The translations under genes were made by a program, and so were the position numbers. This document shows, piece by piece, positions 33,630 to 42,163 of a stretch of 64,000 nt of DNA. Below the pieces are notes generated by a model. That model did no database searches and was not told the DNA's origin. It saw only the letters and a list, made by a program, of their open reading frames with translations. The DNA is from Streptomyces sp. CB01580 (lineage in GTDB: Bacteria; Actinomycetota; Actinomycetes; Streptomycetales; Streptomycetaceae): assembly GCF_001905795.1 (NCBI RefSeq), contig NZ_LIXJ01000024.1, positions 1 to 64,000 on the forward strand. The letters are read 5' to 3'. Within the stretch, counting starts at the first letter, position 1; each line of letters begins with the position of its first letter.

Positions 33630-34757
33630 ATGACGAGCATCGGTGGGGCCGAGATGGTCGACTGGAATCTCGCGGTCGCGACCGCGACCCGGCTGGTCCG
33701 GCCCGGGCCGGAGGTCAGTCGTGAGGAGGCCCGCGAGGTCGTCGCGGAGCTGCGTCGGCACGCCAAGGCGTCCGAGGACCACGTCCGCTCCTTCACCCGG
33801 ATGATCCCCGAGGGGACCGAACCGGAGGACACCCCGGTCCTGGTCGTGGACCGGGCGGGCTGGATCCGGGCCAACGCCGACGGCTTCCGCGAACTGCTCC
33901 GCCCGCTGCTGGGGAAGATGCGCGAGCGGCGCGGCAACGGCCCCGGGGGAGTCGTGCTCGGTGCCGTCGGAGGCAAGGTGACCGGTGTCGAGGTGGGGAT
34001 GCTGCTGTCGTTCCTGGCCTCCCGGGTCCTCGGCCAGTACGAGACGTTCGCACCCGCCGGGCGCGAATTCCCGGCCGCGGCCGACGGCGGCAGGCTGCTG
34101 CTGGTCGCTCCGAACATCGTCCACGTCGAGCGCGAGCTGGCGGTCGACCCGCACGACTTCCGGCTCTGGGTCGCCCTGCACGAGGAGACCCACCGCACCC
34201 AGTTCACCGGTGTGCCCTGGCTGCGCGACCACCTCCAGGGCGAGATCCAGTCATTCCTCGAAGAGACCGACGTCGACCCGATGACCTTCCTGGAGCGGCT
34301 TCGTGAGGCCGCCCAGTCGCTGGCCGGGGGCCGCCCCGAGGGCGAGGACGGCGAGGAGGGCGGACGCAGCCTCGTCGAACTCGTCCAGACCCCCGCCCAG
34401 CGGGAGATCCTTGGCCGGCTCACCGCCGTGATGTCCCTGCTCGAAGGGCACGCCGACTACGTGATGGACGGCGTCGGACCCGAGGTCGTCTCCTCCGTCG
34501 CCGAGATCCGCGAGAAGTTCCAGCAGCGCCGGGCGCGCGGGGCGAGCCGCCTCGACCAGGCGCTGCGCAAGCTCCTCGGGCTCGACGCCAAACTGCGTCA
34601 GTACCGCGACGGCGAACAGTTCGTCCGCGCCGTGGTCGACGAGGTGGGCATGGACGGCTTCAACCGGGTCTGGACCTCGCCGAACACGCTCCCTACCAAG
34701 GCGGAGATCTCGAAGCCCGCGGACTGGATCGCGAGGGTGCACCGCAGGGCGGAGTGA
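33630..34757 (+). CDS. Zinc-dependent metalloprotease-like protein, DUF2342
   Basis: 375 residues of the family once labelled coenzyme F420 biosynthesis-associated. His184-Glu-Glu-Thr-His188 (ALHEETHRTQF) is an HExxH-type zinc motif, and the downstream LEGHADYVMD (near 273) supplies probable further ligands. No signal peptide. Its position directly before tilS-hpt-ftsH is conserved in actinobacteria. A true peptidase activity is not established. Confidence 0.85.
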   Translation: MTSIGGAEMVDWNLAVATATRLVRPGPEVSREEAREVVAELRRHAKASEDHVRSFTRMIPEGTEPEDTPVLVVDRAGWIRANADGFRELLRPLLGKMRERRGNGPGGVVLGAVGGKVTGVEVGMLLSFLASRVLGQYETFAPAGREFPAAADGGRLLLVAPNIVHVERELAVDPHDFRLWVALHEETHRTQFTGVPWLRDHLQGEIQSFLEETDVDPMTFLERLREAAQSLAGGRPEGEDGEEGGRSLVELVQTPAQREILGRLTAVMSLLEGHADYVMDGVGPEVVSSVAEIREKFQQRRARGASRLDQALRKLLGLDAKLRQYRDGEQFVRAVVDEVGMDGFNRVWTSPNTLPTKAEISKPADWIARVHRRAE

Positions 34758-34783
34758 GGGTGCACCGTAAGGCAGAGCCGTGA
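34735..34783. repeat. Stop-spanning duplication at the DUF2342 3' end
   Basis: A 20-bp block starting gggtgcaccgcagggcggag (34735) is followed after TGA by gggtgcaccgtaaggcagag (34758), 17 of 20 bases alike; a second TGA follows at 34781-34783. Confidence 0.75.
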
Positions 34784-34982
34784 CCATGGCGGCCACGACG
34801 GCGCGCGACAGGACGAGAACGCGCCGGTAATCACCCATCCGAGGGACCGTAGAGGCATGGGAAGGCGTGCAATGCTCGATGGACGGCTTGCCTCTGTCAC
34901 CATCGATGCACTCTGAGTGACGGAATTCTCACTCATCCCGTCACTCCTAGGCACTCCCGACACTCCACGAAGGGCACCGGAC

Positions 34983-36122
34983 ATGGGTCCCCATCCTGCG
35001 GTCGCGGCGATACGCCTGGCGGTCCGCCGCGTACTCCACGACGTACTCACCGAACACACTCGCAACAACGCCCGCGACAGCAACCACAGCCACACCTGCG
35101 ACAACGCCGGACGCGCCCGCGACGCCGGGCACCCCCGGCGCACTCCGCACCCCGGGTTCGCCGAAGCCGGCGCGGGCAGACAGCGCCCCGCACTCCCCGA
35201 ACGCCCCGATACCCCACTGGTGCTCGTCGCATGCTCCGGCGGCGCCGATTCCATGGCACTCGCCTCCGCCCTCGCCTTCGAGGCGCGCAAGCTCGACGTC
35301 CGGGCCGGTGGCATCACCGTCGACCACGGCCTCCAGGACGGCTCCGAGACCCGGGCCGCCGAAGTCGTCGACCGCCTCGCCGCCATGCACCTCGATCCGG
35401 TGGAGTCCGTCGCCGTGCGCGTCGGCCACGAGGGCGGCCCCGAGGCCGCCGCCCGCGACGCCCGCTACGCCGCCCTGGACGAGGCCGCCGAACGGCACGG
35501 AGCCGCCGCCGTGCTGCTCGGCCACACCCGCGACGACCAGGCGGAAACGGTGCTGCTGGGCCTCGCCCGCGGCTCCGGCATCCGGTCCCTCTCCGGCATG
35601 GCCGCCGCGTCCGGCCCGTCCGGCCGCTACCGCCGTCCCTTCCTCCAGCTCGACCGGCAGACCGCCCGCAAGGCCTGCCTCGTCCAGTCCCTGCCCGTGT
35701 GGGACGACCCGCACAACATCGATCCCGCCTACACCCGCTCCCGGCTGCGCCACGAGGGCCTGCCCGCCCTGGAGAAGGCGCTGGGCAAGGGGGTCGTCGA
35801 GGCTCTGGCCCGTACCGCGCAGCTCTCCCGCGACGACGCCGACGCGCTCGACACCTGGGCCGCCGAGGCCGAGCGCACCGTACGGGACGAGGCGGGCCGG
35901 CTGGAGTGCGCCAAGCTGTACGTGCTGCCGCCCGCCGTACGCCGCCGGGTGCTGCGCCGGGCCGTCGTGGAGGCCGGATCCCCGGCCGGTTCGCTGTTCG
36001 CCCGGCACATCGAGGAGGTCGACCGCCTGATCACCGGCTGGCGCGGCCAGCGGGCCATCAACCTGCCCGGCCGCGTCGAGGCCATGCGCCAGGGTGGCAG
36101 ACTTGTGATTCGGCAGAGCTGA
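34983..36122 (+). CDS. tilS: tRNA(Ile) lysidine synthetase
   Basis: 379 residues. The PP-loop ATPase motif CSGGADS is at 84-90, followed by GITVDHGLQDGS (near 110) and the LLGHTRDDQAETVLLGLARG block (near 179-198). It lysidinylates C34 of the AUA-reading tRNA. The region between residues 25 and 75 is an atypical hydrophilic insertion before the PP-loop. hpt follows after 86 bases on the same strand. Confidence 0.93.
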   Translation: MGPHPAVAAIRLAVRRVLHDVLTEHTRNNARDSNHSHTCDNAGRARDAGHPRRTPHPGFAEAGAGRQRPALPERPDTPLVLVACSGGADSMALASALAFEARKLDVRAGGITVDHGLQDGSETRAAEVVDRLAAMHLDPVESVAVRVGHEGGPEAAARDARYAALDEAAERHGAAAVLLGHTRDDQAETVLLGLARGSGIRSLSGMAAASGPSGRYRRPFLQLDRQTARKACLVQSLPVWDDPHNIDPAYTRSRLRHEGLPALEKALGKGVVEALARTAQLSRDDADALDTWAAEAERTVRDEAGRLECAKLYVLPPAVRRRVLRRAVVEAGSPAGSLFARHIEEVDRLITGWRGQRAINLPGRVEAMRQGGRLVIRQS

Positions 36123-36208
36123 AGCACGAGCGGCTGACACGCAGGCGAGAGGCCGCCGCCGGTACGGGGCGCCGCCCCGGGCCCCGGCAGGCACAGAAAG
36201 AGACGCGG

Positions 36209-36763
36209 GTGAACGAGAAGGACATGGGCACCGACCTCCAGTCGGTGCTCCTCACCAAAGAAGAGATCGACGCGAAGCTCGTCGAGCTGGCCGCGAAGAT
36301 CGACGCGGAGTACGCGGGCAAGGACCTGCTCATCGTCGGCGTCCTCAAGGGCGCGGTGATGGTGATGGCGGACCTGGCGCGTGCGCTGTCCAACCCCGTC
36401 ACCATGGACTGGATGGCCGTCTCGTCGTACGGCGCGGGCACCCAGTCCTCCGGAGTCGTCCGGATCCTGAAGGACCTGGACACCGACATCAAGGGCAAGC
36501 ACGTCCTGATCGTCGAGGACATCATCGACTCGGGCCTGACCCTGTCCTGGCTGATGTCCAACCTCGGGTCGCGCGAGCCCGCCTCCCTGGAGATCTGCGC
36601 GCTGCTGCGCAAGCCGGACGCGGCCAAGGTCGCGCTCGACTGCAAGTGGGTCGGTTTCGACATCCCCAACGAATTCGTCGTCGGCTACGGGCTGGACTAC
36701 GCGGAGAAGTACCGCAACCTCCCCTTCGTCGGCACGCTCGCCCCGCACGTCTACGGCGGCTGA
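36209..36763 (+). CDS. hpt: Hypoxanthine phosphoribosyltransferase
   Basis: 184 residues. PRPP-binding motif VLIVEDIIDSGLTLSWL (about 94-110) and the C-terminal VGYGLDYAEKYRNLPFVGTL signature. It salvages hypoxanthine and guanine to IMP and GMP. GTG at 36209 gives the N-terminus usual in Streptomyces; ATG at 36224 is an alternative. Likely cotranscribed with tilS; ftsH follows after 214 bases with its own leader. Confidence 0.95.
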   Translation: MNEKDMGTDLQSVLLTKEEIDAKLVELAAKIDAEYAGKDLLIVGVLKGAVMVMADLARALSNPVTMDWMAVSSYGAGTQSSGVVRILKDLDTDIKGKHVLIVEDIIDSGLTLSWLMSNLGSREPASLEICALLRKPDAAKVALDCKWVGFDIPNEFVVGYGLDYAEKYRNLPFVGTLAPHVYGG

Positions 36764-36946
36764 CCGCCCGGTGCCGCCTTCCGGTACGGACCAGGGCGGC
36801 GACCGACGACGGGAACCTTTTACTCGATTCCCGTCGTTGGGACATGGAAGGGCGGTTTTGACAGACGTCCCCGGCAGTCGCGGGTGACAATGCTGGGGTA
36901 CCGTCCGAAGAACAATCTTTTCTCACAGCAGCATTTACCTACGGGC

Positions 36947-36980
36947 AGGAGGGACGGGGCGTGATCGCCCCGTATGGATG
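36947..36980 (+). promoter_or_regulatory. ftsH translation start region with hairpin between Shine-Dalgarno and start codon
   Basis: The Shine-Dalgarno AGGAGGG is at 36947-36953, 24 bases before the ATG at 36978. Between them, acggggcg (36954-36961) and cgccccgt (36966-36973) form a perfect 8-bp stem with a tgat loop. If this hairpin folds, the effective spacing becomes about five bases; if it melts, the Shine-Dalgarno is too far away. No other ribosome site is seen. Confidence 0.75.
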
Positions 36981-39008
36981 GACGTGAAGCGATACTTCCG
37001 TGGGCCGGTCATGTGGATCGTGCTGGCCGTCCTCGCCGTGGTCGTGTTGATGCAGGTCGTCGGCTCGTCGGGCGGCTACAAATCGGTGGACACCGGCAAG
37101 GTGGTCCAGGCGATCAGCAGGGACCAGGTGGCGCAGGCCAAGCTGACCACCGGTGACGAACAGATCATCAAGATCGAGCTGAAGAACGGCCAGAAGCTCT
37201 CGGGCGAGTCCGGCGGCAAGTTCCAGGCGAACTACATCGGCAACCAGGGCGTCCAGCTCGCCGACACGCTGCAGCAGAAGTTCGAGAGCGGCAAGATCGA
37301 CAAGGGCTACACGGTCTCTCCGTCGAAGCAGTCCCCGTTCATCTCGATCCTCCTGTCGCTGCTGCCCTTCGTCCTGATCGTGGTCGTCTTCCTGTTCCTG
37401 ATGAATCAGATGCAGGGCGGCGGCTCCCGGGTCATGCAGTTCGGGAAGTCCAAGGCCAAGCTGATCACCAAGGACACCCCGAAGACGACGTTCGCCGACG
37501 TGGCGGGCTCGGACGAGGCGGTCGAGGAGCTCCAGGAGATCAAGGAGTTCCTCCAGGAGCCGGCGAAGTTCCAGGCCGTCGGCGCCAAGATTCCCAAGGG
37601 CGTTCTGCTGTACGGGCCTCCCGGTACGGGCAAGACGCTGCTCGCGCGCGCCGTCGCGGGCGAGGCGGGCGTCCCCTTCTACTCGATCTCCGGTTCCGAC
37701 TTCGTCGAGATGTTCGTCGGTGTCGGTGCCAGCCGAGTGCGTGACCTCTTCGAGCAGGCCAAGGCGAACGCCCCGGCGATCGTCTTCGTCGACGAGATCG
37801 ACGCCGTCGGCCGGCACCGCGGTGCCGGGATGGGCGGCGGTCACGACGAGCGCGAGCAGACGCTGAACCAGCTGCTCGTCGAGATGGACGGCTTCGACGT
37901 GAAGGGCGGCGTCATCCTGATCGCCGCCACGAACCGGCCGGACATCCTCGACCCGGCGCTGCTGCGTCCGGGCCGTTTCGACCGGCAGATCGCGGTCGAC
38001 CGGCCGGACATGCAGGGCCGCCTGGAGATCCTCAAGGTCCATCAGAAGGGCAAGCCGGTCGCGAAGGACGTCGACCTCGGCGCCGTCGCCCGGCGCACGC
38101 CCGGCTTCACCGGTGCCGACCTGTCGAACGTGCTGAACGAGGCTGCGCTCCTCACGGCGCGCAGCAACCAGAAGCTGATCGACAACAAGATGCTCGACGA
38201 GGCCATCGACCGCGTCGTGGCGGGCCCGCAGAAGCGGACCCGGATCATGTCCGAGAAGGAGAAGAAGATCACCGCGTACCACGAGGGCGGACACGCCCTG
38301 GTCGCGGCGGCTTCTCCGCAGGCGGACCCGGTCCACAAGATCACGATCCTCTCCCGCGGCCGCGCCCTCGGTTACACGATGGTGCTCCCGGAGGAGGACA
38401 AGTACTCCACGACGCGCAACGAGATGCTCGACCAGCTGGCCTACATGCTGGGCGGGCGCGCGGCCGAGGAGCTGGTCTTCCACGACCCGACCACCGGTGC
38501 GGCGAACGACATCGAGAAGGCCACGGCCACGGCCCGCGCGATGGTCACGCAGTACGGCATGACGGAGCGGCTCGGCGCGATCAAGTTCGGCGGCGACAAC
38601 ACCGAGCCCTTCGTGGGCCGGGAGATGGGGCACCAGCGCGACTACTCGGAAGAGGTCGCGGCCCTCGTCGACGAAGAGGTCAAGAAGCTCATCGAGACCG
38701 CCCACAACGACGCGTGGGAGATCCTCGTCGAGAACCGCGACGTGCTGGACAACCTCGTTCTCCAGCTCCTGGAGAAGGAGACGCTCGGCAAGGAGGAGAT
38801 CGCCGAGATCTTCGCCCCGGTCGTGAAGCGCCCGGCCCGCCCGGCGTGGACCGGTTCCGCCCGGCGCACCCCGTCGACGCGGCCCCCGGTGCTCTCGCCG
38901 AAGGAGCTCGCGCTCACCAACGGCACCACCACGGCGAACGGCTCGGTCGTCCCGGCGGACAACGTTCCGGCGACCGAGGCGCTGCCGGAGGACCGCCCCG
39001 GGTCCTGA
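36978..39008 (+). CDS. ftsH: ATP-dependent zinc metalloprotease FtsH
   Basis: 676-residue membrane-anchored AAA+ protease. Two transmembrane helices (about 10-28 and 122-143) flank the extracytoplasmic domain. Walker A GPPGTGKT 213-220, Walker B FVDEIDAVG near 270, second region of homology ATNRPDILDPALLRPGRFDR, and zinc motif HEGGH 435-439 with a third ligand in NDIEKAT (near 502). The C-terminus has the Streptomyces RPPVLSPKELAL tail. It degrades membrane and regulatory proteins. The MDVKRYFRGPVMW start is conserved. Confidence 0.97.
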   Translation: MDVKRYFRGPVMWIVLAVLAVVVLMQVVGSSGGYKSVDTGKVVQAISRDQVAQAKLTTGDEQIIKIELKNGQKLSGESGGKFQANYIGNQGVQLADTLQQKFESGKIDKGYTVSPSKQSPFISILLSLLPFVLIVVVFLFLMNQMQGGGSRVMQFGKSKAKLITKDTPKTTFADVAGSDEAVEELQEIKEFLQEPAKFQAVGAKIPKGVLLYGPPGTGKTLLARAVAGEAGVPFYSISGSDFVEMFVGVGASRVRDLFEQAKANAPAIVFVDEIDAVGRHRGAGMGGGHDEREQTLNQLLVEMDGFDVKGGVILIAATNRPDILDPALLRPGRFDRQIAVDRPDMQGRLEILKVHQKGKPVAKDVDLGAVARRTPGFTGADLSNVLNEAALLTARSNQKLIDNKMLDEAIDRVVAGPQKRTRIMSEKEKKITAYHEGGHALVAAASPQADPVHKITILSRGRALGYTMVLPEEDKYSTTRNEMLDQLAYMLGGRAAEELVFHDPTTGAANDIEKATATARAMVTQYGMTERLGAIKFGGDNTEPFVGREMGHQRDYSEEVAALVDEEVKKLIETAHNDAWEILVENRDVLDNLVLQLLEKETLGKEEIAEIFAPVVKRPARPAWTGSARRTPSTRPPVLSPKELALTNGTTTANGSVVPADNVPATEALPEDRPGS

Positions 39009-39056
39009 CCTGGATGTGGTCCCTGTCACGGGGGCCGGACCGGGCTCGGAATGGAT

Positions 39057-39099
39057 GCCGCGCCCTCGCAGGTTCTAGCCTGTGAGGGCGCGGCTTTTT
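39057..39099 (+). terminator. Intrinsic terminator after ftsH
   Basis: A 16-bp stem with one G-T pair (39057-39072 with 39079-39094), 6-base loop, followed by TTTTT. This is the most classical rho-independent terminator of the window, 48 bases after the ftsH stop. Confidence 0.92.
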
Positions 39100-39153
39100 C
39101 GTACGACCGTACGAGAAGTGTGTGTGGTGACAGCTCAGAGGAACGAGGCACAG

Positions 39154-39759
39154 ATGACCGACCCGGTGACGTTGGACGGCCAGGGGCCGATCGGCGAGTT
39201 CGACGAGAAGCGGGCCGAGGCCGCCGTGCGCGAACTCCTCCTCGCCGTGGGCGAGGACCCGGACCGTGAGGGGCTGCGTGAGACGCCGAGCCGGGTGTCG
39301 CGGGCGTACAAGGAGATCCTCGCCGGGCTGCGGCAGGTGCCCGAGGACGTCCTGACCACCACGTTCGATCTGGGACACGACGAGATGGTCCTGGTGAAGG
39401 ACATCGAGATCGTCAGCCTCTGCGAGCACCACCTGCTGCCGTTCCACGGGGTGGCCCACGTCGGCTACATTCCGGCGGAGAGCGGCAAGATCACGGGTCT
39501 GTCGAAGCTCGCCCGCCTGGTCGACGTGTTCGCCCGCAGGCCCCAGGTGCAGGAGCGGCTGACCACGCAGATCGCGGATTCGCTGATGCGCATCCTGGAG
39601 GCGCGCGGCGCGATCGTGGTCATCGAGGCGGAGCACATGTGCATGTCCGTCCGGGGCATCCGCAAGCCCGGTGCGAAGACGACGACCTCGGCGGTGCGCG
39701 GCCAGCTGCGCGACGCGTCCACGCGGGCCGAGGCGATGAGCCTGATACTGGCCCGCTGA
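39154..39759 (+). CDS. folE: GTP cyclohydrolase I
   Basis: 201 residues. Zinc and substrate motifs: SLCEHHLLPFHGVAHVGYIP (about 90-109) and EAEHMCMSVRGIRKPGAKT (about 157-175). It opens folate synthesis by forming dihydroneopterin triphosphate from GTP. ATG at 39154 is the usual start. It is transcribed towards the folP-folB-folK operon, not with it. Confidence 0.96.
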   Translation: MTDPVTLDGQGPIGEFDEKRAEAAVRELLLAVGEDPDREGLRETPSRVSRAYKEILAGLRQVPEDVLTTTFDLGHDEMVLVKDIEIVSLCEHHLLPFHGVAHVGYIPAESGKITGLSKLARLVDVFARRPQVQERLTTQIADSLMRILEARGAIVVIEAEHMCMSVRGIRKPGAKTTTSAVRGQLRDASTRAEAMSLILAR

Positions 39760-39869
39760 GGCCCCTGCCCGGCCGGGGAGGAGCCTCGGGCCCGGTCGGG
39801 GCGCGGAGTCCTTGCTCCGGCCGGGAGACGGCGGACGGCGGGGTTCTGGCTCCGGGGCCGGTGCCGCCG

Positions 39870-40352
39870 TCAGGCGGACGAGCGGCTCTTGTCGCCGTCC
39901 TCGTCCTCCGGGAGCTTGCAGATGCGCTCCAGCCAGAGGGCCGCGGCGACCACCGCGATGCCGGCCAGAACCGCGAAGCCCGCGTAGATCGCCTGGTCGC
40001 GGCGGGCGGGCACGTCGAGGGAGCCGAGCAGGAAGACGCCCGTGCCGCCGTACATCCCGGAGACCAGGGCCACGACCAGCGCGCTGGCCTGGCCGAAGAC
40101 GACGGCCCGTGCCGCCATCAGAGGTTCGACGCCCTTGGCTCCCGGCCGGCGCTCGCGCTGGGCGCGCAGCCGGGAACGGATGGAGAGCGCCGTCGCGAGC
40201 AGGACGGCGGCGATCACCGCGAGCACGATCGGCGCGGCGAGGGGAACGCTCGGCAGGCTGCCCAGGGAGTCCCAGAGGCGCGCACCGCCCCAGGAGAGCA
40301 CCCCGGCCGCGGCGAAGAGGCCGATGAGTACCCCGAGCCGTAGTTGCTTCAC
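39870..40352 (-). CDS. DUF3180 family membrane protein
   Basis: 160 residues with four hydrophobic helices (about 4-24, 38-56, 85-106, 121-140) and a charged C-terminus. DUF3180 proteins sit downstream of folK in many actinobacteria; no function is known. GTG start, 89 bases after the folK stop, last gene of the fol operon. Confidence 0.8.
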   Translation of the reverse strand: MKQLRLGVLIGLFAAAGVLSWGGARLWDSLGSLPSVPLAAPIVLAVIAAVLLATALSIRSRLRAQRERRPGAKGVEPLMAARAVVFGQASALVVALVSGMYGGTGVFLLGSLDVPARRDQAIYAGFAVLAGIAVVAAALWLERICKLPEDEDGDKSRSSA

Positions 40353-40441
40353 CGAGTGATCCGCCCTTCGCCGCCCATGATCGTGTCCGTCCGGTCCTGC
40401 CCGGTCGTGTCCGGCCGGATTCCGTCCGTCGAGCCTAACGA

Positions 40442-41053
40442 CTACTCGGGCAGACGGAGTTCCAGGTCGGCGCGGGGCTGTATGCCGTCGCGCCCCACAT
40501 CGGCCAGCAGCTCCGCGACGGGACCGGCGCCCGGCAACTGGGCGTCGGGCTCGATGTCGTGCCACGGGGCGAGGACGAAGGCCCGCTCATGGGCTCGGGG
40601 GTGGGGGAGGGTGAGCTCCGGGTCGTCGGACACGACGTCCGCGTACGCCACGATGTCGACGTCGATGGTGCGCGGGCCGAAGCGCTCCTCGCGGACCCGC
40701 TCGAACGCCTCCTCGATGGCCTGGCCGCGCTCCAGGAGCGAGGACGGGGGGAGCGTCGTCTTCACCACGACCACCGCGTTGAAGTACGAGGGCTGGGAGC
40801 CGGGGGCGACGCCCCAGGGCTCCGTCTCGTACACCGGTGAGACGGCCTTGACCCGCAGGCCCGGGGTGTCCTCCAGCGCGTCTATGGCGCCCTGGAGGGT
40901 CTCCAGCCGGTTGCCGAGATTGGACCCCAGGGAGAGCACGGCGCGTTTGGGGTTGGAGAGGGTGCTGTCCGCGGCGTCCACCTGCGCGACCACGGAGGCG
41001 GGGACCGGCTGTACGGTCGGGTCGCTCTGCCCCTTGGTGGAAAAAGCAGTCAT
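40442..41053 (-). CDS. folK: 2-amino-4-hydroxy-6-hydroxymethyldihydropteridine pyrophosphokinase
   Basis: 203 residues. HPPK motifs: LSLGSNLGNR (near 41), YETEPWG (near 75), and the RFGPRTIDVDIVAY signature (near 123-136) followed by LPHPRAHERAFVL. The first 35 residues are a variable extension. Its ATG overlaps the folB stop codon (ATGA), so translation is coupled. Confidence 0.95.
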   Translation of the reverse strand: MTAFSTKGQSDPTVQPVPASVVAQVDAADSTLSNPKRAVLSLGSNLGNRLETLQGAIDALEDTPGLRVKAVSPVYETEPWGVAPGSQPSYFNAVVVVKTTLPPSSLLERGQAIEEAFERVREERFGPRTIDVDIVAYADVVSDDPELTLPHPRAHERAFVLAPWHDIEPDAQLPGAGPVAELLADVGRDGIQPRADLELRLPE

Positions 41054-41409
41054 ACTCGGCTCCGTGTGATGGTGATGGTGACATCGTCGAAGGGGACGGT
41101 GATCGGCGCGTCCGGTTTGTGCACCACCACCTCCACCTCCTCGACTCCTTCGTGCTTGAGGCATTTCTGGGCGATGCGCTCCGCGAGCGTCTCGATCAGA
41201 TCGACCGGTTCTCCCTGCACGACCTCGACGACCTCCTCGGCGACGATGCCGTAGTGCACCGTCTTGGTCAGGTCGTCGGTGGCTGCCGCGGGGCGGGTGT
41301 CCAGGCCGAGCACCAGGTCCACGATGAAGGTCTGGCCCTCTTCCCGTTCCCGGGGGAAGACGCCGTGATGTCCACGGGCCTTGAGGCCGCGCAGCGCGAC
41401 ACGATCCAC
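41050..41409 (-). CDS. folB: Dihydroneopterin aldolase
   Basis: 119 residues, a typical FolB: MDRVALRGLKARGHHGVFPR at the N-terminus, LVLGLDTRPAAATDDLTKTVHYG in the middle with the active-site glutamate in DLIETLAERIA, and a C-terminal Lys-containing VHKPDAPI. It splits dihydroneopterin to the pterin alcohol and glycolaldehyde. GTG start; coupled to folK. Confidence 0.95.
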   Translation of the reverse strand: MDRVALRGLKARGHHGVFPREREEGQTFIVDLVLGLDTRPAAATDDLTKTVHYGIVAEEVVEVVQGEPVDLIETLAERIAQKCLKHEGVEEVEVVVHKPDAPITVPFDDVTITITRSRV

Positions 41410-41585
41410 GCGAATCACTCCTGCTGTCGTTGGGCGTAGAGACACGGGGCCGCGTGCGGACGGCGAGGTGCTCTCTTTCGAATCTACCTTCGAGCACCGA
41501 CAGTGCTCCCCCGTGGGGGCTATGGACAGGACCTCACGGGACTGGTAGCCGCTACTACCCGCAGACGTGAATTCCAACCCTCCCA

Positions 41586-41673
41586 GGAGGCGAACTTTCC
41601 GGTCGGGAGACGGCTTCCGGACGATCAGGAAAGGGCTCGTTCCCGCTCAGGAGATGGCTTTCGGCCGGTCAGG
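41586..41673. repeat. 22-bp tandem repeat, four units, spanning the NTF2-like gene stop
   Basis: Units of 22 bp at 41586, 41608, 41630 and 41652 end in ggtcgggR/gatcagg/gctcagg/ggtcagg. The last unit contains the stop codon of the minus-strand NTF2-like gene (41669-41671); the same triplet is conserved in units two and three. The array occupies the spacer ahead of folB. Confidence 0.8.
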
Positions 41674-42163
41674 ACGCGCCTTCGCCGTTTCCGTTCTCGT
41701 TCTCGTCGTCGTCGGACTCGGTCAGTACAGGCGAGCCGTGGTGGGACCAGAGCTTCCAGCCGTCGGGGGTGCGCCAGAACACGTTGGTGGCCACGACGAG
41801 CTGGCCGACGAGCGGTCCGAGCGCGTTGCCGTCCTCGGCGGGCCCGCCGCTGAGGATGTTCTCCGTACAGGTCACCAGGGCCGTGTCGCCGGTCATCGAG
41901 ACCGAGACGTCGGTCAGGAAGAACTGGATGTACTCGGTGTTGGCCATGATCAGGGCGTAACTGCGCAGCACCTCGCCGCGACCGCTGAGCACCGGCCAGC
42001 CGGGGTGGACGCAGGAGACGGTGAGGTCCTCGCCCGGAAGCCACAGTCCGGACAGTTCGTCGAGGTCGCCGCGCTCCATCGCCTCGTAGAAGGCGGTGTT
42101 GGCCTGCTCGACGGCCGCGATGTCGGCGGCGGCCTCCGCGTGCTCGTCGCGCGGCCCGCTCAC
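41669..42163 (-). CDS. NTF2/SnoaL-like protein of the folate operon
   Basis: 164 residues with the cone-shaped NTF2 fold pattern: VEQANTAFYEAMERGDLDELSGLW, the VHPGW motif (near 52), WPVLSGRGEVLRSYALIMAN, and VFWRTPDGWKLWSHHGSP near the end. The C-terminal tail is acidic (DDDENENGNGEG). Its ATG overlaps the folP stop (ATGA). Conserved between folP and folB in streptomycetes, but its job is not known. Confidence 0.88.
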   Translation of the reverse strand: MSGPRDEHAEAAADIAAVEQANTAFYEAMERGDLDELSGLWLPGEDLTVSCVHPGWPVLSGRGEVLRSYALIMANTEYIQFFLTDVSVSMTGDTALVTCTENILSGGPAEDGNALGPLVGQLVVATNVFWRTPDGWKLWSHHGSPVLTESDDDENENGNGEGAS

